Shown one piece after another: positions 43,637 through 51,988 of a DNA stretch of 64,000 nt. The translations under genes were made by a program, and so were the position numbers. This DNA is from Flammeovirgaceae bacterium. Its GTDB lineage: Bacteria; Bacteroidota; Bacteroidia; Cytophagales; Cyclobacteriaceae. Every line of letters starts with the position of its first letter. Within the stretch, counting starts at the first letter, position 1. The DNA lies in NCBI GenBank assembly GCA_015180985.1, contig CP054185.1:2039001-2103000 (forward strand), given 5' to 3'. Below the pieces are notes generated by a model. That model had not been told where the DNA came from. It searched no databases and saw only the letters and a list, made by a program, of their open reading frames with translations.

Positions 43637-44488
43637 TTGGATTTTCATTCTTCAGTGCTTCCTGCTTTTCCGGATGACGGCTTTGTCACCACCGCGGCTG
43701 AGCCCTGGTTTAAAGTAAAGGTTCAACGAATACAGCAGTACCTGAGTGCTTTTATCGCCAATCTGGCCCCTCATGTTAATGAGGTTATTGTTATTGATTT
43801 GTTTGCCGGCAATGGGTTGTACTCCATCGGACACCAAAAGGAAAAATTTGCTGCTACGGCCCTGGCTGTGCTGGGTGAAGAGACGCTGGTTTCAAAGTGG
43901 ATTTTTTGCGAACGCGATGCGGAGAATGCCCGCGTATTGAAGATTCGGGTAAAGAAATACTTTAAAGACCGCACGGTATTTATTTTTGATGATCCGCTGG
44001 ATAAACTGCCGGAAAAATTGGCGTACTATGTTCCGAAATCTAAAGCCGGCTACCGGGTAGCTGTTTTTTGCATCGTTGATTCGTTTTCAATGGAAGTACC
44101 TTTTGCTTTGATTGATAAGTTTCAGCACCTGGGCTTTAGTTTTCTTATTCCGTTCACTTTTTGTATTAACGACCAGCACAATTACCGGTTTTACCTGGAG
44201 CATCAGCGCGAAAAACTTCGCAAATTCATGGGCGGCTTTCAGGATGCGGATGTGTTGGATAAATCGAACAGCAACCTGGAGTTTTATAAACGGTTGGTGC
44301 AGCTCTATCAGAACAACATGCTGGTTATCGGCCTTAATGCCTCACTTACTGCGCAAAAACTCGACTCCGGACTGATGGAACTGCCAATCTACTACATGGG
44401 ACTTTTTTCAAAGCATCCGGTATTAAAAAATATTCAGCACGATATACAGGAAAGCACCCATCAACAAATCAGTTTGTTTCAACATTAA
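43637..44488 (+). CDS. TcmP-like (three-Cys-motif partner) protein
   Basis: A protein of about 283 residues with a Rossmann-like nucleotide/SAM-binding core. The N-terminal helix WFKVKVQRIQQYLSAF is followed by the motif-I-like DLFAGNG (residues 54-60), as in TcmP proteins (KxxxVxxYL...DxFAGxG). The TcmP DPFG-type motif is represented by VDSFSMEVPF. No ATG is available; TTG 43637 or GTG 43655 are possible starts downstream of the -7 box. Activity is unproven. TcmP proteins usually accompany a three-Cys-motif protein with a possible defence role; here a cysteine-rich DUF3109 protein follows by 3 bp instead. Confidence 0.68.
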   Translation: MDFHSSVLPAFPDDGFVTTAAEPWFKVKVQRIQQYLSAFIANLAPHVNEVIVIDLFAGNGLYSIGHQKEKFAATALAVLGEETLVSKWIFCERDAENARVLKIRVKKYFKDRTVFIFDDPLDKLPEKLAYYVPKSKAGYRVAVFCIVDSFSMEVPFALIDKFQHLGFSFLIPFTFCINDQHNYRFYLEHQREKLRKFMGGFQDADVLDKSNSNLEFYKRLVQLYQNNMLVIGLNASLTAQKLDSGLMELPIYYMGLFSKHPVLKNIQHDIQESTHQQISLFQH

Positions 44489-44491
44489 GCT

Positions 44492-45061
44492 ATGATGCAG
44501 GTAGGACAGGTTTTAGTGACGGATGATATAAAGGATAAAGAATTTGTTTGCAACCTGGAGAAGTGCAAAGGTGCCTGCTGTGTTGAGGGAGATTTTGGTG
44601 CGCCCCTGGAGGATGACGAGTTGCCGATACTGCGTGCGATTTATGAGCAGGTTAAACCCTACTTATCGGAAGCCGGTGTTAAGGCTATTGAACGCCAGGG
44701 AACTTATGTGCTGGATGATGATGGCGACTTCTCAACGCCCACCATTGGTGGGCGGGAGTGCGCGTACGCAATCTATGACGAAAACAGGGTATTGAAATGC
44801 GGCATTGAGCAAGCGTACCTCGATGGAAAGATTAGCTGGAAGAAACCCATTTCCTGCCACCTGTATCCCATCCGCATTACCAAAAAGAAAAATCTTGAGG
44901 CTGTGAATTACCACAAGTGGAGCATCTGTTCACCGGCCTGTTCGCTGGGCAAGGAGTTACAGGTGCCGTTGTATAAATTTCTTAAAGAAGCACTGGTAAG
45001 AAAATATGGCCAGGTGTGGTATGATGCACTTGTTGATTTAATCGAATCGAAATCATCGTAA
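44492..45061 (+). CDS. DUF3109 cysteine-rich protein
   Basis: A 189-residue cytosolic protein of family DUF3109. Nine cysteines are visible: C20, C25, C29, C30 ([11 protein letters not shown]), C90, C103, C122, C146 and C150. Their spacing recalls YkgJ-type metal or Fe-S cluster-binding proteins. Two ATGs are adjacent at 44492; the first is used. It is 3 bp after the TcmP-like gene in the same operon, suggesting joint action. The function is unknown; I infer redox or metal-cluster binding from the cysteines only. Confidence 0.87.
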   Translation: MMQVGQVLVTDDIKDKEFVCNLEKCKGACCVEGDFGAPLEDDELPILRAIYEQVKPYLSEAGVKAIERQGTYVLDDDGDFSTPTIGGRECAYAIYDENRVLKCGIEQAYLDGKISWKKPISCHLYPIRITKKKNLEAVNYHKWSICSPACSLGKELQVPLYKFLKEALVRKYGQVWYDALVDLIESKSS

Positions 45062-45078
45062 TTACGAAAAGACCTGCA

Positions 45079-45570
45079 CTACTTTATCAGGATTAGATTA
45101 ACATGCTTATTTCTTTTTTTGTAATACAGAATTAGGCGGTTACTGTTAAAGTAGGTTACTCTGAAAATCTGGTTAGATATTTTTGGGATAGTTGCTGTAA
45201 CCCAGATTTTATCACCCTGAAACTCGTAGGATTTGAGTTTTACTTTTTGGGTTTCTTTAAAATGATGGTAATTTGGACGGCTTGCGTTATTAGGAAAAGT
45301 GATTTTACTTATAAATGTATAGGGCTCGTCAGTTTTTACTTGATTAGCAAAAGCGTCCTGATCAATATTAAATGAGGTGTATACAGTGCCTAATACTTGC
45401 GTGCGTGATGAGCGGAATAAAAACAGGTTGCCCTCAACTGCTGATTCTTTGATATAGACCAAATTACCCCCATCATAGCAGAGGCCATTTTTATTTTTTT
45501 CATAGCTCTGTTTACAACATTGGTGACACTGGAAAGTCCCGTGGTACCTGATGCTTTGATTGAGAGAAAA
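45079..45570 (-). pseudogene. C-terminal part of a broken secreted-protein gene
   Basis: An open frame of 163 codons plus stop with no ATG, GTG or TTG before codon ~37 (TTG at 45462). It reads as real protein: IRYHGTFQCHQCCKQSYEK followed by an ordered beta-rich domain with TGTVYTSFNI-like and KLKSYEFQGDKIWVTA segments. The 45576-45779 fragment upstream has a signal peptide but stops at TAG 45576-45578. This frame starts after TGA 45571-45573, so both stops must be removed to join them. A second, shorter gene starting at TTG 45462 (127 residues) is the alternative. AT-rich relative to neighbours, so it may be recently acquired. Confidence 0.5.
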
Positions 45571-45575
45571 TCAAT

Positions 45576-45779
45576 CTATTGAAGCCCCTCGGTTTCAGAT
45601 TCTTTTAGTGCCAGTTCTACGAAAAGCCAATCCTCTGGTCCATTTAATTTTTTTAATGTGAATCCACCGGTATTTACTCCTCCTGGAGTTTGGGCTAAAC
45701 TTTGTATAAATAAGAATGCTTGAGAAATGAAAATGATAAAAGGCAGAATCAATAATGACCGGTTTGTCGTATAGCTCAT
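45576..45779 (-). pseudogene. N-terminal part of a broken secreted-protein gene
   Basis: A 67-residue reading frame from ATG 45779. A signal peptide (SLLILPFIIFISQAFLFIQSLAQ) is followed by about 40 residues (GFTLKKLNGPEDWLFVELALK) before a TAG. It looks like the start of a longer protein. The next minus-strand frame (45079-45570) continues with a CxxCC-containing domain, in a different frame beyond both stops. A -7 box at 45843-45850 and a normal start suggest it was expressed once. It could also be an independent small secreted protein. Confidence 0.5.
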
Positions 45780-45842
45780 GGCTGGTTCAACTAATGGTAA
45801 CTTGCAACTAAAAGAATGAAGTCAATTGAAAATGACTTTGTG

Positions 45843-45850
45843 CAAAAGTA
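45843..45850 (-). promoter_or_regulatory. -7 box of the broken secreted-protein gene
   Basis: Minus-strand TACTTTTG, exact TAnnTTTG, 64 bp upstream of ATG 45779. The -33 spacing is uncertain. Confidence 0.45.
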
Positions 45851-45922
45851 AAGAAAAAATCCGCAGCCAAGTGAATGGAACTAAAAATCCGAAAGTGAAC
45901 CTCCTGATTAGGATTAAAATAC

Positions 45923-47272
45923 TTACTTCAAATCCGAAAAATCAAACGAAGTTTCAAGGAACTTGGTAGTAAACTTGCCCGACCGGAACACTGCGTTATC
46001 CATCAGTTTAATATGGAAAGGAATGGTTGTTTTTATTCCTTCAATTACAAACTCCTGTAAAGCCCGCTTCATCCGGGTGATCACTTCTTCGCGCGATTGC
46101 CCGCTTACGATGAGTTTGGCAATCATCGAATCGTAATTGGGCGGAATGGTGTATCCGGCATACACGTGGCTGTCAACCCGTACACCGTGGCCCCCCGGCA
46201 TGTGCAGGTGCGTGATTTTGCCGGGCGAGGGCCTGAAGCCGTTGGCCGGATCTTCGGCATTGATGCGGCACTCCATGGCAAACAGGTTCGGGAAGTAATT
46301 TTTACCCGATATGGGCACACCGGCTGCTACTTTAATCTGCTCCTTTATAAGGTCGTAGTCGGTAACTTCTTCGGTAATCGGGTGTTCCACCTGGATACGC
46401 GTGTTCATTTCCATGAAGTAGAAGTCGCCATGCTTATCTACCAGAAACTCAATGGTGCCTGCGCCTTCATAGTTAATAGCCTGCGCCCCTTTAATAGCGG
46501 CTTCGCCCATGCGTTCGCGCAACTCCTGACTTACAATGGGCGAGGGTGTTTCTTCTACCAGCTTCTGGTGCCTGCGCTGGATGGAGCAATCGCGCTCCGA
46601 CAGGTGACACACTTTTCCGTACTGGTCGCCCACCACCTGTATTTCGATGTGGCGGGGTTCTTCCACAAATTTTTCAAGGTAAAGTCCATCGTTGCCAAAG
46701 GCTGCGCCTGCTTCGCGCCTGGCATCGTCCCATGCTTTTTTAAATTCGCTTTCATCGTTAATGATGCGCATGCCTTTTCCGCCACCGCCTGCCGTAGCTT
46801 TAATGATAACCGGGTATTTGATGTCTTTGGCGAGTTTAACGCCCTGCTCCATAGACTCCAGCAAACCATCGGAACCGGGGATTGTAGGCACTCCGGCTTT
46901 CTTCATGGTATCCTTGGCAGTGGATTTATCGCCCATGGCTTCGATCATGGCCGGGGTAGGGCCGATGAACTTGATGCCGTACTCGTGGCAGATGGAAGAA
47001 AACTCGGCACGCTCAGAAAGAAAGCCGTAGCCGGGGTGAATGGCATCGGCATTGGTTATTTCGGCCGCAGAAATAATACGCGGTATATGCAGGTATGAAT
47101 CTTTGCTTGGGGCATCGCCAATGCAAACCGCTTCATCGGCAAAGCGTACGTGCAGGCTTTCGCGGTCGGCCGTGGAATACACGGCAACGGTTTTAATGCC
47201 CATTTCTTTACAGGTGCGGATTACCCGTAATGCAATTTCTCCGCGATTGGCGATTAGTATTTTTTTAAACAT
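45923..47272 (-). CDS. accC: Biotin carboxylase subunit of acetyl-CoA carboxylase
   Basis: A 449-residue AccC carboxylates the biotin of AccB using ATP and bicarbonate, feeding malonyl-CoA synthesis. The N-terminal domain is [15 protein letters not shown], the ATP-grasp segment has [13 protein letters not shown] and the catalytic [23 protein letters not shown] (metal-binding Glu/Asn and biotin contacts). Length is typical. It lies 93 bp downstream of accB in the same direction, a larger spacer than elsewhere in this operon, with a hairpin at 47327-47365. Confidence 0.97.
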   Translation of the reverse strand: MFKKILIANRGEIALRVIRTCKEMGIKTVAVYSTADRESLHVRFADEAVCIGDAPSKDSYLHIPRIISAAEITNADAIHPGYGFLSERAEFSSICHEYGIKFIGPTPAMIEAMGDKSTAKDTMKKAGVPTIPGSDGLLESMEQGVKLAKDIKYPVIIKATAGGGGKGMRIINDESEFKKAWDDARREAGAAFGNDGLYLEKFVEEPRHIEIQVVGDQYGKVCHLSERDCSIQRRHQKLVEETPSPIVSQELRERMGEAAIKGAQAINYEGAGTIEFLVDKHGDFYFMEMNTRIQVEHPITEEVTDYDLIKEQIKVAAGVPISGKNYFPNLFAMECRINAEDPANGFRPSPGKITHLHMPGGHGVRVDSHVYAGYTIPPNYDSMIAKLIVSGQSREEVITRMKRALQEFVIEGIKTTIPFHIKLMDNAVFRSGKFTTKFLETSFDFSDLK

Positions 47273-47326
47273 ATAGGCTGATTCAAAAATTTTGATTCAA
47301 TGATTCGGAGTTATCACCCGATGATC

Positions 47327-47365
47327 CGATTAACTAACTTCGAACTTGGAACCTTGAATTAATCG
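47327..47365 (-). other. Possible stem-loop in accB-accC spacer
   Basis: Inverted repeat CGATTAA (47327-47333) / TTAATCG (47359-47365), loop 25 nt with degenerate heptamers related to AAGGTTC (compare 36940-36957). It starts next to the accB stop codon. No U-run follows, so it is not an intrinsic terminator; RNA processing or stability is possible. Confidence 0.4.
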
Positions 47366-47950
47366 TTAATCAGGCTCCACCACAAAAAGCACCTGGTCGT
47401 ATTCAACCGGTGAAGCATTTTCAACCGGCGCTTTTATAATCGTTCCGGAAACTTCTGATTCAATTTCGTTGAAGAGTTTCATAGCCTCGATGATACACAC
47501 TGTTTGGCCTTTGGTAACTTTGTCGCCAACCGAAACAAAAGGCGGTGAATCCGGATTGGCCGAACGGTAGAAGGTGCCAATCATGGGTGATTTAATTTCA
47601 ACTGTTTTTTTGCCTGATGCCTGCTCCGCGGCAGGTGCGGGTTTAGCTGCAGGGGCTGTTGCAGGTTGAGCGGCAACAGGCGCGGCTACCGGTGCCGGTG
47701 CCTGAGCTACCGGTGCGGCCGCAACAATGGGTGCAGCCGATTTCAGTACTTTCTGATCGGGTTCGCGCTTAACATGCAGTTTCAGTTCGCTGGTTTCGAT
47801 GTTCACCTCGTTCAATCCTGATTTGGAAATGAAATCGATAAGGTCTCGGATTTCGGATGTTTTCATTGCGGCAGGGTTAGTTGCTGATTTGGCATCGGCA
47901 CGAGTGGGTTTGCTTTTCAGTCTGTTGTTTCCGTTGCGTGATTTAGCCAT
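47366..47950 (-). CDS. accB: Biotin carboxyl carrier protein of acetyl-CoA carboxylase
   Basis: A 194-residue carrier. The C-terminal biotinyl domain has biotin-accepting K158 in [13 protein letters not shown] and is preceded by an Ala/Pro-rich linker (~72-112), as usual. The family normally begins [17 protein letters not shown], which is residue 29 here (ATG 47866). The preceding 28 residues are basic ([15 protein letters not shown]), unusual, and may be an N-terminal extension or untranslated. The ATG at 47950 is kept because it is 6 bp after efp, implying coupling. It cooperates with AccC. Confidence 0.93.
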   Translation of the reverse strand: MAKSRNGNNRLKSKPTRADAKSATNPAAMKTSEIRDLIDFISKSGLNEVNIETSELKLHVKREPDQKVLKSAAPIVAAAPVAQAPAPVAAPVAAQPATAPAAKPAPAAEQASGKKTVEIKSPMIGTFYRSANPDSPPFVSVGDKVTKGQTVCIIEAMKLFNEIESEVSGTIIKAPVENASPVEYDQVLFVVEPD

Positions 47951-47956
47951 ATCAAA

Positions 47957-48520
47957 TTATTTAACACGTTCAACATAGTCACCGGTGCGGGTATCTACTT
48001 TAATGTTATCACCGGAGTTTATAAACAGCGGCACGCGGATTTCGGTACCGTTTTCAAGGGTGGCGGGTTTCAGCGTTCGGGTGGCGGTATCGCCCTGAAT
48101 GCCGGGTTCGGTGTATTGCACCTGCATAATAACATGGGCGGGTGCTTCGGCTGTAATAGGTTGCGTACCGTTTTCAAAAGCAATCAGCAGGGTTACCCCT
48201 TCTTTAATAAAGCGGGCCGAGTCGCCCAGCAGGGCTTTATCCAGATAAATCTGGTCGAACGTTTCATTGTCCATACACACCAGGCTGTCGCCATCGCTGT
48301 ACAGGTATTGGTATTCTTTTGTTTCAACGCGCAATTGATCCACTTCGTCACCGGGCCTGAACCGGTTTTCCAAAACTTTACCATTGCGTACGTTGCGCAT
48401 TTTTACCTGGTAAAAGGCCCGCAGGTTACCGGGTGTGCGGTGTTGCAATTCTTCCACCTGTACAATTTCGCCATTGTAGCGTATGTAATTCCCTCTGCTC
48501 AGATCAGCTATAGTTGCCAT
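47957..48520 (-). CDS. efp: Elongation factor P, Asn-tip variant
   Basis: A 187-residue EF-P (three-domain) relieves ribosome stalling at consecutive prolines. Domain I has HRTPGNLRAF where the E. coli tip is VKPGKGQAF: the modified Lys34 corresponds to Asn32, so neither Lys nor Arg is available for beta-lysylation or rhamnosylation. Domains II (~65-125) and III (DTATRTLKPATLENG, VPLFINSGDNIKVDTRTGDY) are normal. It lies between fabH and accB; the operon is DUF177-rpmF-fabH-efp-accB-accC. Confidence 0.95.
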   Translation of the reverse strand: MATIADLSRGNYIRYNGEIVQVEELQHRTPGNLRAFYQVKMRNVRNGKVLENRFRPGDEVDQLRVETKEYQYLYSDGDSLVCMDNETFDQIYLDKALLGDSARFIKEGVTLLIAFENGTQPITAEAPAHVIMQVQYTEPGIQGDTATRTLKPATLENGTEIRVPLFINSGDNIKVDTRTGDYVERVK

Positions 48521-48544
48521 AGAAAAAAACGACTTAAGTTACAT

Positions 48545-49561
48545 TTATTTTTTATTCGATACGGCTGCGCCATCGTAGGCCCATTTTACATAAATGGCGC
48601 CCCAGGTAAATCCTCCTCCAAAGGCGGCCAAAATAAGGTTATCGCCTTTTTTTAGTTTGCTTTCATAATCCCAGAATAACAGGGGGATGGTGCCCGCGGT
48701 GGTATTACCGTACTTTTCGATGTTCATCATCACTTTGTCATCGCCAATGCCCATACGACTGGCGGTAGCGTCAATAATGCGTTTGTTGGCCTGGTGCGGT
48801 ACGAGCCACTGGATGTCTTCGCCTTTCAGGTTGTTACGCCCGGCTATTTCGGCCGAGACCTCGGCCATTTTGGTTACGGCAAATTTGAATACCGGCTGGC
48901 CATCCTGAAATACATAATGCAGGTTGGCATCCACTGAAGCATGCGTGGCCGGCATACGACTGCCTCCGGCTTTCATGTTCAGGTAAACGGCACCGGAACC
49001 ATCGCTGCGCAGAATGGAATCCAGTACACCAAGGTTCTCGGTGGTAGGCTCCAGTAATACAGCCCCCCCGCCATCGCCAAAAATAACGCAGGTGGTGCGG
49101 TCTTTATAATTAATAATAGATGACATTTTATCGGCCCCCGCCACAATAACTTTTTTGTACGAACCCGACTCAATGTATTTGGCACCGGTGGTGAGAGCGT
49201 ATAAAAAGCCCGAACAGGCTGCGCTTAAGTCATAGCTGAATGCATTAACGGCACCCACCTGATCGGCCACCAGGTTGGCGGTTGCCGGAAAGGGCATATC
49301 TGGGGTAACGGTAGCTACAATGATGGCGTCAATTTCCTTCGGATCGGTTTTGGTTTTTTGTAACAATTCCTTTACGGCTTTGGTAACTATGAAAGAAGTT
49401 CCAAGCCCTTCGCCTTTCAGAATTCTTCTTTCCTTAATACCTGTACGGGTGGTAATCCATTCGTCATTGGTATCCACCATGGTTTCAAGTTCTTTGTTGG
49501 TCAGGATGTAGTCGGGAACATAACCACCGACTCCGGTAATGGCTGCGTGAAGTGTTTTCAT
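48545..49561 (-). CDS. fabH: 3-oxoacyl-ACP synthase III
   Basis: A 338-residue condensing enzyme starting fatty-acid synthesis from acetyl-CoA (or a branched primer) and malonyl-ACP. The catalytic triad is C116 (SAACSGF), H256 (PHQAN) and N286 (YGNTTAG). Length is typical. The start ATG at 49561 lies 30 bp after a terminator/attenuator hairpin (49591-49621) that separates it from rpmF, so its expression relative to ribosomal-protein synthesis may be tuned. plsX, often between rpmF and fabH, is absent. Confidence 0.97.
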   Translation of the reverse strand: MKTLHAAITGVGGYVPDYILTNKELETMVDTNDEWITTRTGIKERRILKGEGLGTSFIVTKAVKELLQKTKTDPKEIDAIIVATVTPDMPFPATANLVADQVGAVNAFSYDLSAACSGFLYALTTGAKYIESGSYKKVIVAGADKMSSIINYKDRTTCVIFGDGGGAVLLEPTTENLGVLDSILRSDGSGAVYLNMKAGGSRMPATHASVDANLHYVFQDGQPVFKFAVTKMAEVSAEIAGRNNLKGEDIQWLVPHQANKRIIDATASRMGIGDDKVMMNIEKYGNTTAGTIPLLFWDYESKLKKGDNLILAAFGGGFTWGAIYVKWAYDGAAVSNKK

Positions 49562-49590
49562 TGTGGCGGTGCCTTCAGGATTATTGTTTC

Positions 49591-49621
49591 AAAAAACAAA
49601 AGCCCGATAAAAAATCGAGCT
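49591..49621 (-). terminator. Intrinsic terminator or attenuator between rpmF and fabH
   Basis: On the minus strand, an 8-bp stem AGCTCGAT (49614-49621) / ATCGGGCT (49601-49608, one G-U pair), 5-nt T loop, then TTTGTTTTTT. A second 8-bp hairpin just upstream (49619-49644, GCTGTTAT/ATAACAGC) shares three bases with it, so the two cannot both form fully. Confidence 0.72.
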
Positions 49622-49701
49622 GTTATTCTGGCTTGTATAACAGCCGGTGCCTTTGTTGCTATCGGCAAACCGGATGGTACACGAGTGGCCGACCTGATGC
49701 A

Positions 49702-49893
49702 TTAAGCGAGAACTTCTTTCTCTAACACCACTTTACCGTTGTAGTAAAGTTTGCCTTCGTGCCAGTAGGCGCGGTGGGGCAGGTGGTGTTCACCGGTAGT
49801 GGGGCATACCACCATTTGCTTGGCGGTGGCTTTGTAGTGTGTTCTACGCTTATCTCTGCGGGTCTTCGAGGTTTTACGTTTCGGATTTGGCAT
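49702..49893 (-). CDS. rpmF: 50S ribosomal protein L32
   Basis: A 63-residue L32, basic, with the conserved [21 protein letters not shown] beginning, then [16 protein letters not shown], where only one Cys of the zinc-ribbon remains. It is a late-assembled large-subunit protein and follows the DUF177 gene by 12 bp, the conserved yceD-rpmF arrangement. The ATG at 49893 is secure. It is separated from fabH by a 140-bp gap with the attenuator-like hairpins. Confidence 0.96.
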   Translation of the reverse strand: MPNPKRKTSKTRRDKRRTHYKATAKQMVVCPTTGEHHLPHRAYWHEGKLYYNGKVVLEKEVLA

Positions 49894-49905
49894 AACTCTA
49901 TAAAA

Positions 49906-50397
49906 TTAATTCTTCAGTTTCTTTAAAACATCCCATCGTGGATCCGTTCCTTTTTTTTCACCTGAAGAGTAAACAATTCCTTCGTTTTGCTCTTCATCTC
50001 GAAACCGGGGATGCAGTTTTTTCATAGGCACTTCCAGCCCGATGAATTCAAACAGGTGCTGCCCCAGTCTCAGGGTGTCGGTATTACGTTGAATCATCAG
50101 CACGTCTTCGCTGATTTCTTTGTCCTCATCCCCGAATTTGAATATAATCTTCCGGCTGATGCTCATCGGCTGATCGTATTCCTCCAGGCTGCGGTCGCAC
50201 ACCAACCGTGCGTGCCCCGTAATCTGAAAGGTAGCTTCAATAAAGGTTTCCCGCTTGTCCAGCGCTACCGCGGCATGAAATGTTCCGCGGGACAGTATCT
50301 CCATTCCATATTGCTTAAAAAATGCATCGCCAAAATCGTAATGAAAGTGGTGAATGGCATAGCTTAAGCCCTGAATATGAACGCTGTACAGATCCAA
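49906..50397 (-). CDS. DUF177/YceD family protein
   Basis: A 163-residue protein of the DUF177 (YceD) family, invariably upstream of rpmF and thought to aid 23S rRNA processing or L32 assembly. The conserved core is FGDEDKEISEDVLMIQRNTDTLRLGQHLFEFIGLEVPMKKLHP. No ATG is available: TTG at 50397 (Met-DLYSV...) is chosen because a full Shine-Dalgarno-like AAAGGAGG sits 7 bp upstream; a TTG at 50421 would include that sequence in the coding region. An exact -7 box lies at 50432-50439. Confidence 0.88.
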   Translation of the reverse strand: MDLYSVHIQGLSYAIHHFHYDFGDAFFKQYGMEILSRGTFHAAVALDKRETFIEATFQITGHARLVCDRSLEEYDQPMSISRKIIFKFGDEDKEISEDVLMIQRNTDTLRLGQHLFEFIGLEVPMKKLHPRFRDEEQNEGIVYSSGEKKGTDPRWDVLKKLKN

Positions 50398-50404
50398 CCC
50401 CAAA

Positions 50405-50412
50405 CCTCCTTT
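50405..50412 (-). promoter_or_regulatory. Shine-Dalgarno site of DUF177 gene
   Basis: Minus-strand AAAGGAGG, 7 bp before TTG 50397. Canonical Shine-Dalgarno sequences are rare in Bacteroidota, and this one may compensate for the TTG start. Confidence 0.72.
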
Positions 50413-50431
50413 CAGGCCCAAAATGGGTCGG

Positions 50432-50439
50432 CAAATTTA
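50432..50439 (-). promoter_or_regulatory. -7 box of DUF177-rpmF operon
   Basis: Minus-strand TAAATTTG, exact TAnnTTTG, 34 bp before TTG 50397. The upstream region is AT-rich but has no clear TTTG. Confidence 0.55.
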
Positions 50440-50482
50440 GGAGAATTAATGAGATTATAAAAAAACCGACTTAGAGGGGTTT

Positions 50483-50869
50483 TCAGATGTAGGTGCTGAG
50501 TGCTGCGGCTTTAAATTCCTCCCGGGTTTTCTTACCGTAGTTCTCGACAAAGTAATCAACAACGCCTTTCTTAAAGCCAAGTTTAATGGCAATGTTTTTA
50601 CAAAAAAGTATTTCGCTTTCAAAAATGTTATGGTCGGCAAACACCAGGTCGATGCACGACATGAGGTAATCAAATTTCTGGTCGGGCGAGAGGGCGCCCA
50701 GGGTTTCGATGGGCTGCGGATTGCGGATGAGATTTTGTACTAGTTCCTCGGGGAAGTTGCGTTCGCGGGCAATCTTAAAAATCATTTCCCGCTCAATTTT
50801 GGCGAAGTGCTTGTCGGCTTCGGCCAGTTGAATCAACACGTTTAGTTGTTTTTGAGTAACAATGTCCAT
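50483..50869 (-). CDS. TerB-like protein
   Basis: A 128-residue, all-helical protein resembling the TerB/tellurite-resistance-like fold. It has AEADKHFAKIEREMIFKIA and CIDLVFADHNIFESEILFCKNIA helix pairs containing acidic positions that could bind metal. Assignment is by pattern and not secure. No secretion signal. Function is unknown. It lies between pdxA and DUF177 with a 60-bp gap to the latter. Confidence 0.68.
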   Translation of the reverse strand: MDIVTQKQLNVLIQLAEADKHFAKIEREMIFKIARERNFPEELVQNLIRNPQPIETLGALSPDQKFDYLMSCIDLVFADHNIFESEILFCKNIAIKLGFKKGVVDYFVENYGKKTREEFKAAALSTYI

Positions 50870-50958
50870 GGCTACGATGATGCTTAAAGATAAGCAAAAT
50901 ATTGCCGGAGTGGGGTTAGGGTGGTCGTTAACCAGATTGACTGGCGGGTAAGCTGGTT

Positions 50959-51987
50959 TTATTTTTCTGTGGATAGTTCTTTGCGGATGCGTGCGATGTC
51001 CATGGCGGTGTAAATAGCCTGGCGCATGGATCCTTCCATAGCCTGATTTTTTCCGGCAATGGAATACCCGGTGCCGTGGTCGGGCGAGGTGCGGATTACA
51101 GGTAAACCCGCGGTAAAATTTACCCCGCTTTCAAAAGCCATGGTTTTGAAAGGGATTAAGCCCTGGTCGTGGTACATGGCCAGGATGCCATCATACCGGG
51201 CATATTGCCCGGAGGCAAAAAATCCGTCTGCAGCAAACGGGCCATATACCAGTTTGTTTTTGTTTTTCAGGTCGTTGATGGCCGGCTTGATTACACTGTC
51301 TTCTTCCTGTCCCAGCAGTCCGCCATCACCGGCATGCGGGTTCAGGCCAAGCACGGCAATTTTTGGTTTGCTAATTCCAAAGTCTTTTTGAAGGGTTTGT
51401 TCCAGAATCATCAGTTTGATGTTTATCCGATCGCGGGTAATCATCAGCGGAATTTCTTTTACGGGTATGTGTTCGGTAACCAGGCCAACCCGCAGCTTTT
51501 CGCTCACCATCAGCATCAGGTAGTCGGAAGTATCAAAATACTCGGCCAGAAATTCGGTATGTCCTTTAAAGGGAAATTCATCACTGTGAATAGTGCTCTT
51601 GTCAATAGGTGCAGTAACGAGGGCATCCAGCAATCCATCTTTCAAATCTTGTGCGGCCTGCTTCAGGCTTAACAAGGCCGCACGGCCGGTTTCGCGCGAA
51701 GCGTTTCCCGGGTTTATTTCAATTACTTCGTCCCAGCAGTTAACCACGTTAACCACCTTGGGTATAAACTGCCCCCTGCTTTTCACATGGCTGTAGGCAA
51801 AGTCTTCCAGGTTGACCAGTTTTTTATAGAATGAAAGTACGCGTGTGGAACCATATACCACCGGTGTAATGAGTGCGAGTATGCGGCTGTCGTGCAGGGA
51901 TTTAATGACCACCTCCGGTCCGATGCCGTTTATATCGCCCAGGGTGATGCCAATGCGTGGTTTTTCAGATTTAGCCGTTGGGATCAT
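50959..51987 (-). CDS. pdxA: 4-hydroxythreonine-4-phosphate dehydrogenase
   Basis: A 342-residue enzyme of the DXP-dependent pyridoxal 5'-phosphate pathway; it oxidises 4-phosphohydroxy-L-threonine with NAD. The family pattern is GITLGDINGIGPEVV at the start, VTAPIDK (substrate Lys), FKGHTEFLAEYF (metal His), LGLNPHAGDGG and ILAMYHDQGLIPFK with metal-binding His, ending PDHGTGYSIAGK. The ATG at 51987 has a 14-bp palindrome next to it (51989-52002). It diverges from rsmA, whose ATG is 67 bp away. Confidence 0.96.
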   Translation of the reverse strand: MIPTAKSEKPRIGITLGDINGIGPEVVIKSLHDSRILALITPVVYGSTRVLSFYKKLVNLEDFAYSHVKSRGQFIPKVVNVVNCWDEVIEINPGNASRETGRAALLSLKQAAQDLKDGLLDALVTAPIDKSTIHSDEFPFKGHTEFLAEYFDTSDYLMLMVSEKLRVGLVTEHIPVKEIPLMITRDRINIKLMILEQTLQKDFGISKPKIAVLGLNPHAGDGGLLGQEEDSVIKPAINDLKNKNKLVYGPFAADGFFASGQYARYDGILAMYHDQGLIPFKTMAFESGVNFTAGLPVIRTSPDHGTGYSIAGKNQAMEGSMRQAIYTAMDIARIRKELSTEK

Positions 51988-51988
51988 G

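Noticed and set aside
46097-47098. A 333-codon open frame on the plus strand
   Set aside because: It lies entirely antisense to accC, whose protein is unmistakable. It has no recognisable motif and is a by-product of accC codon usage.
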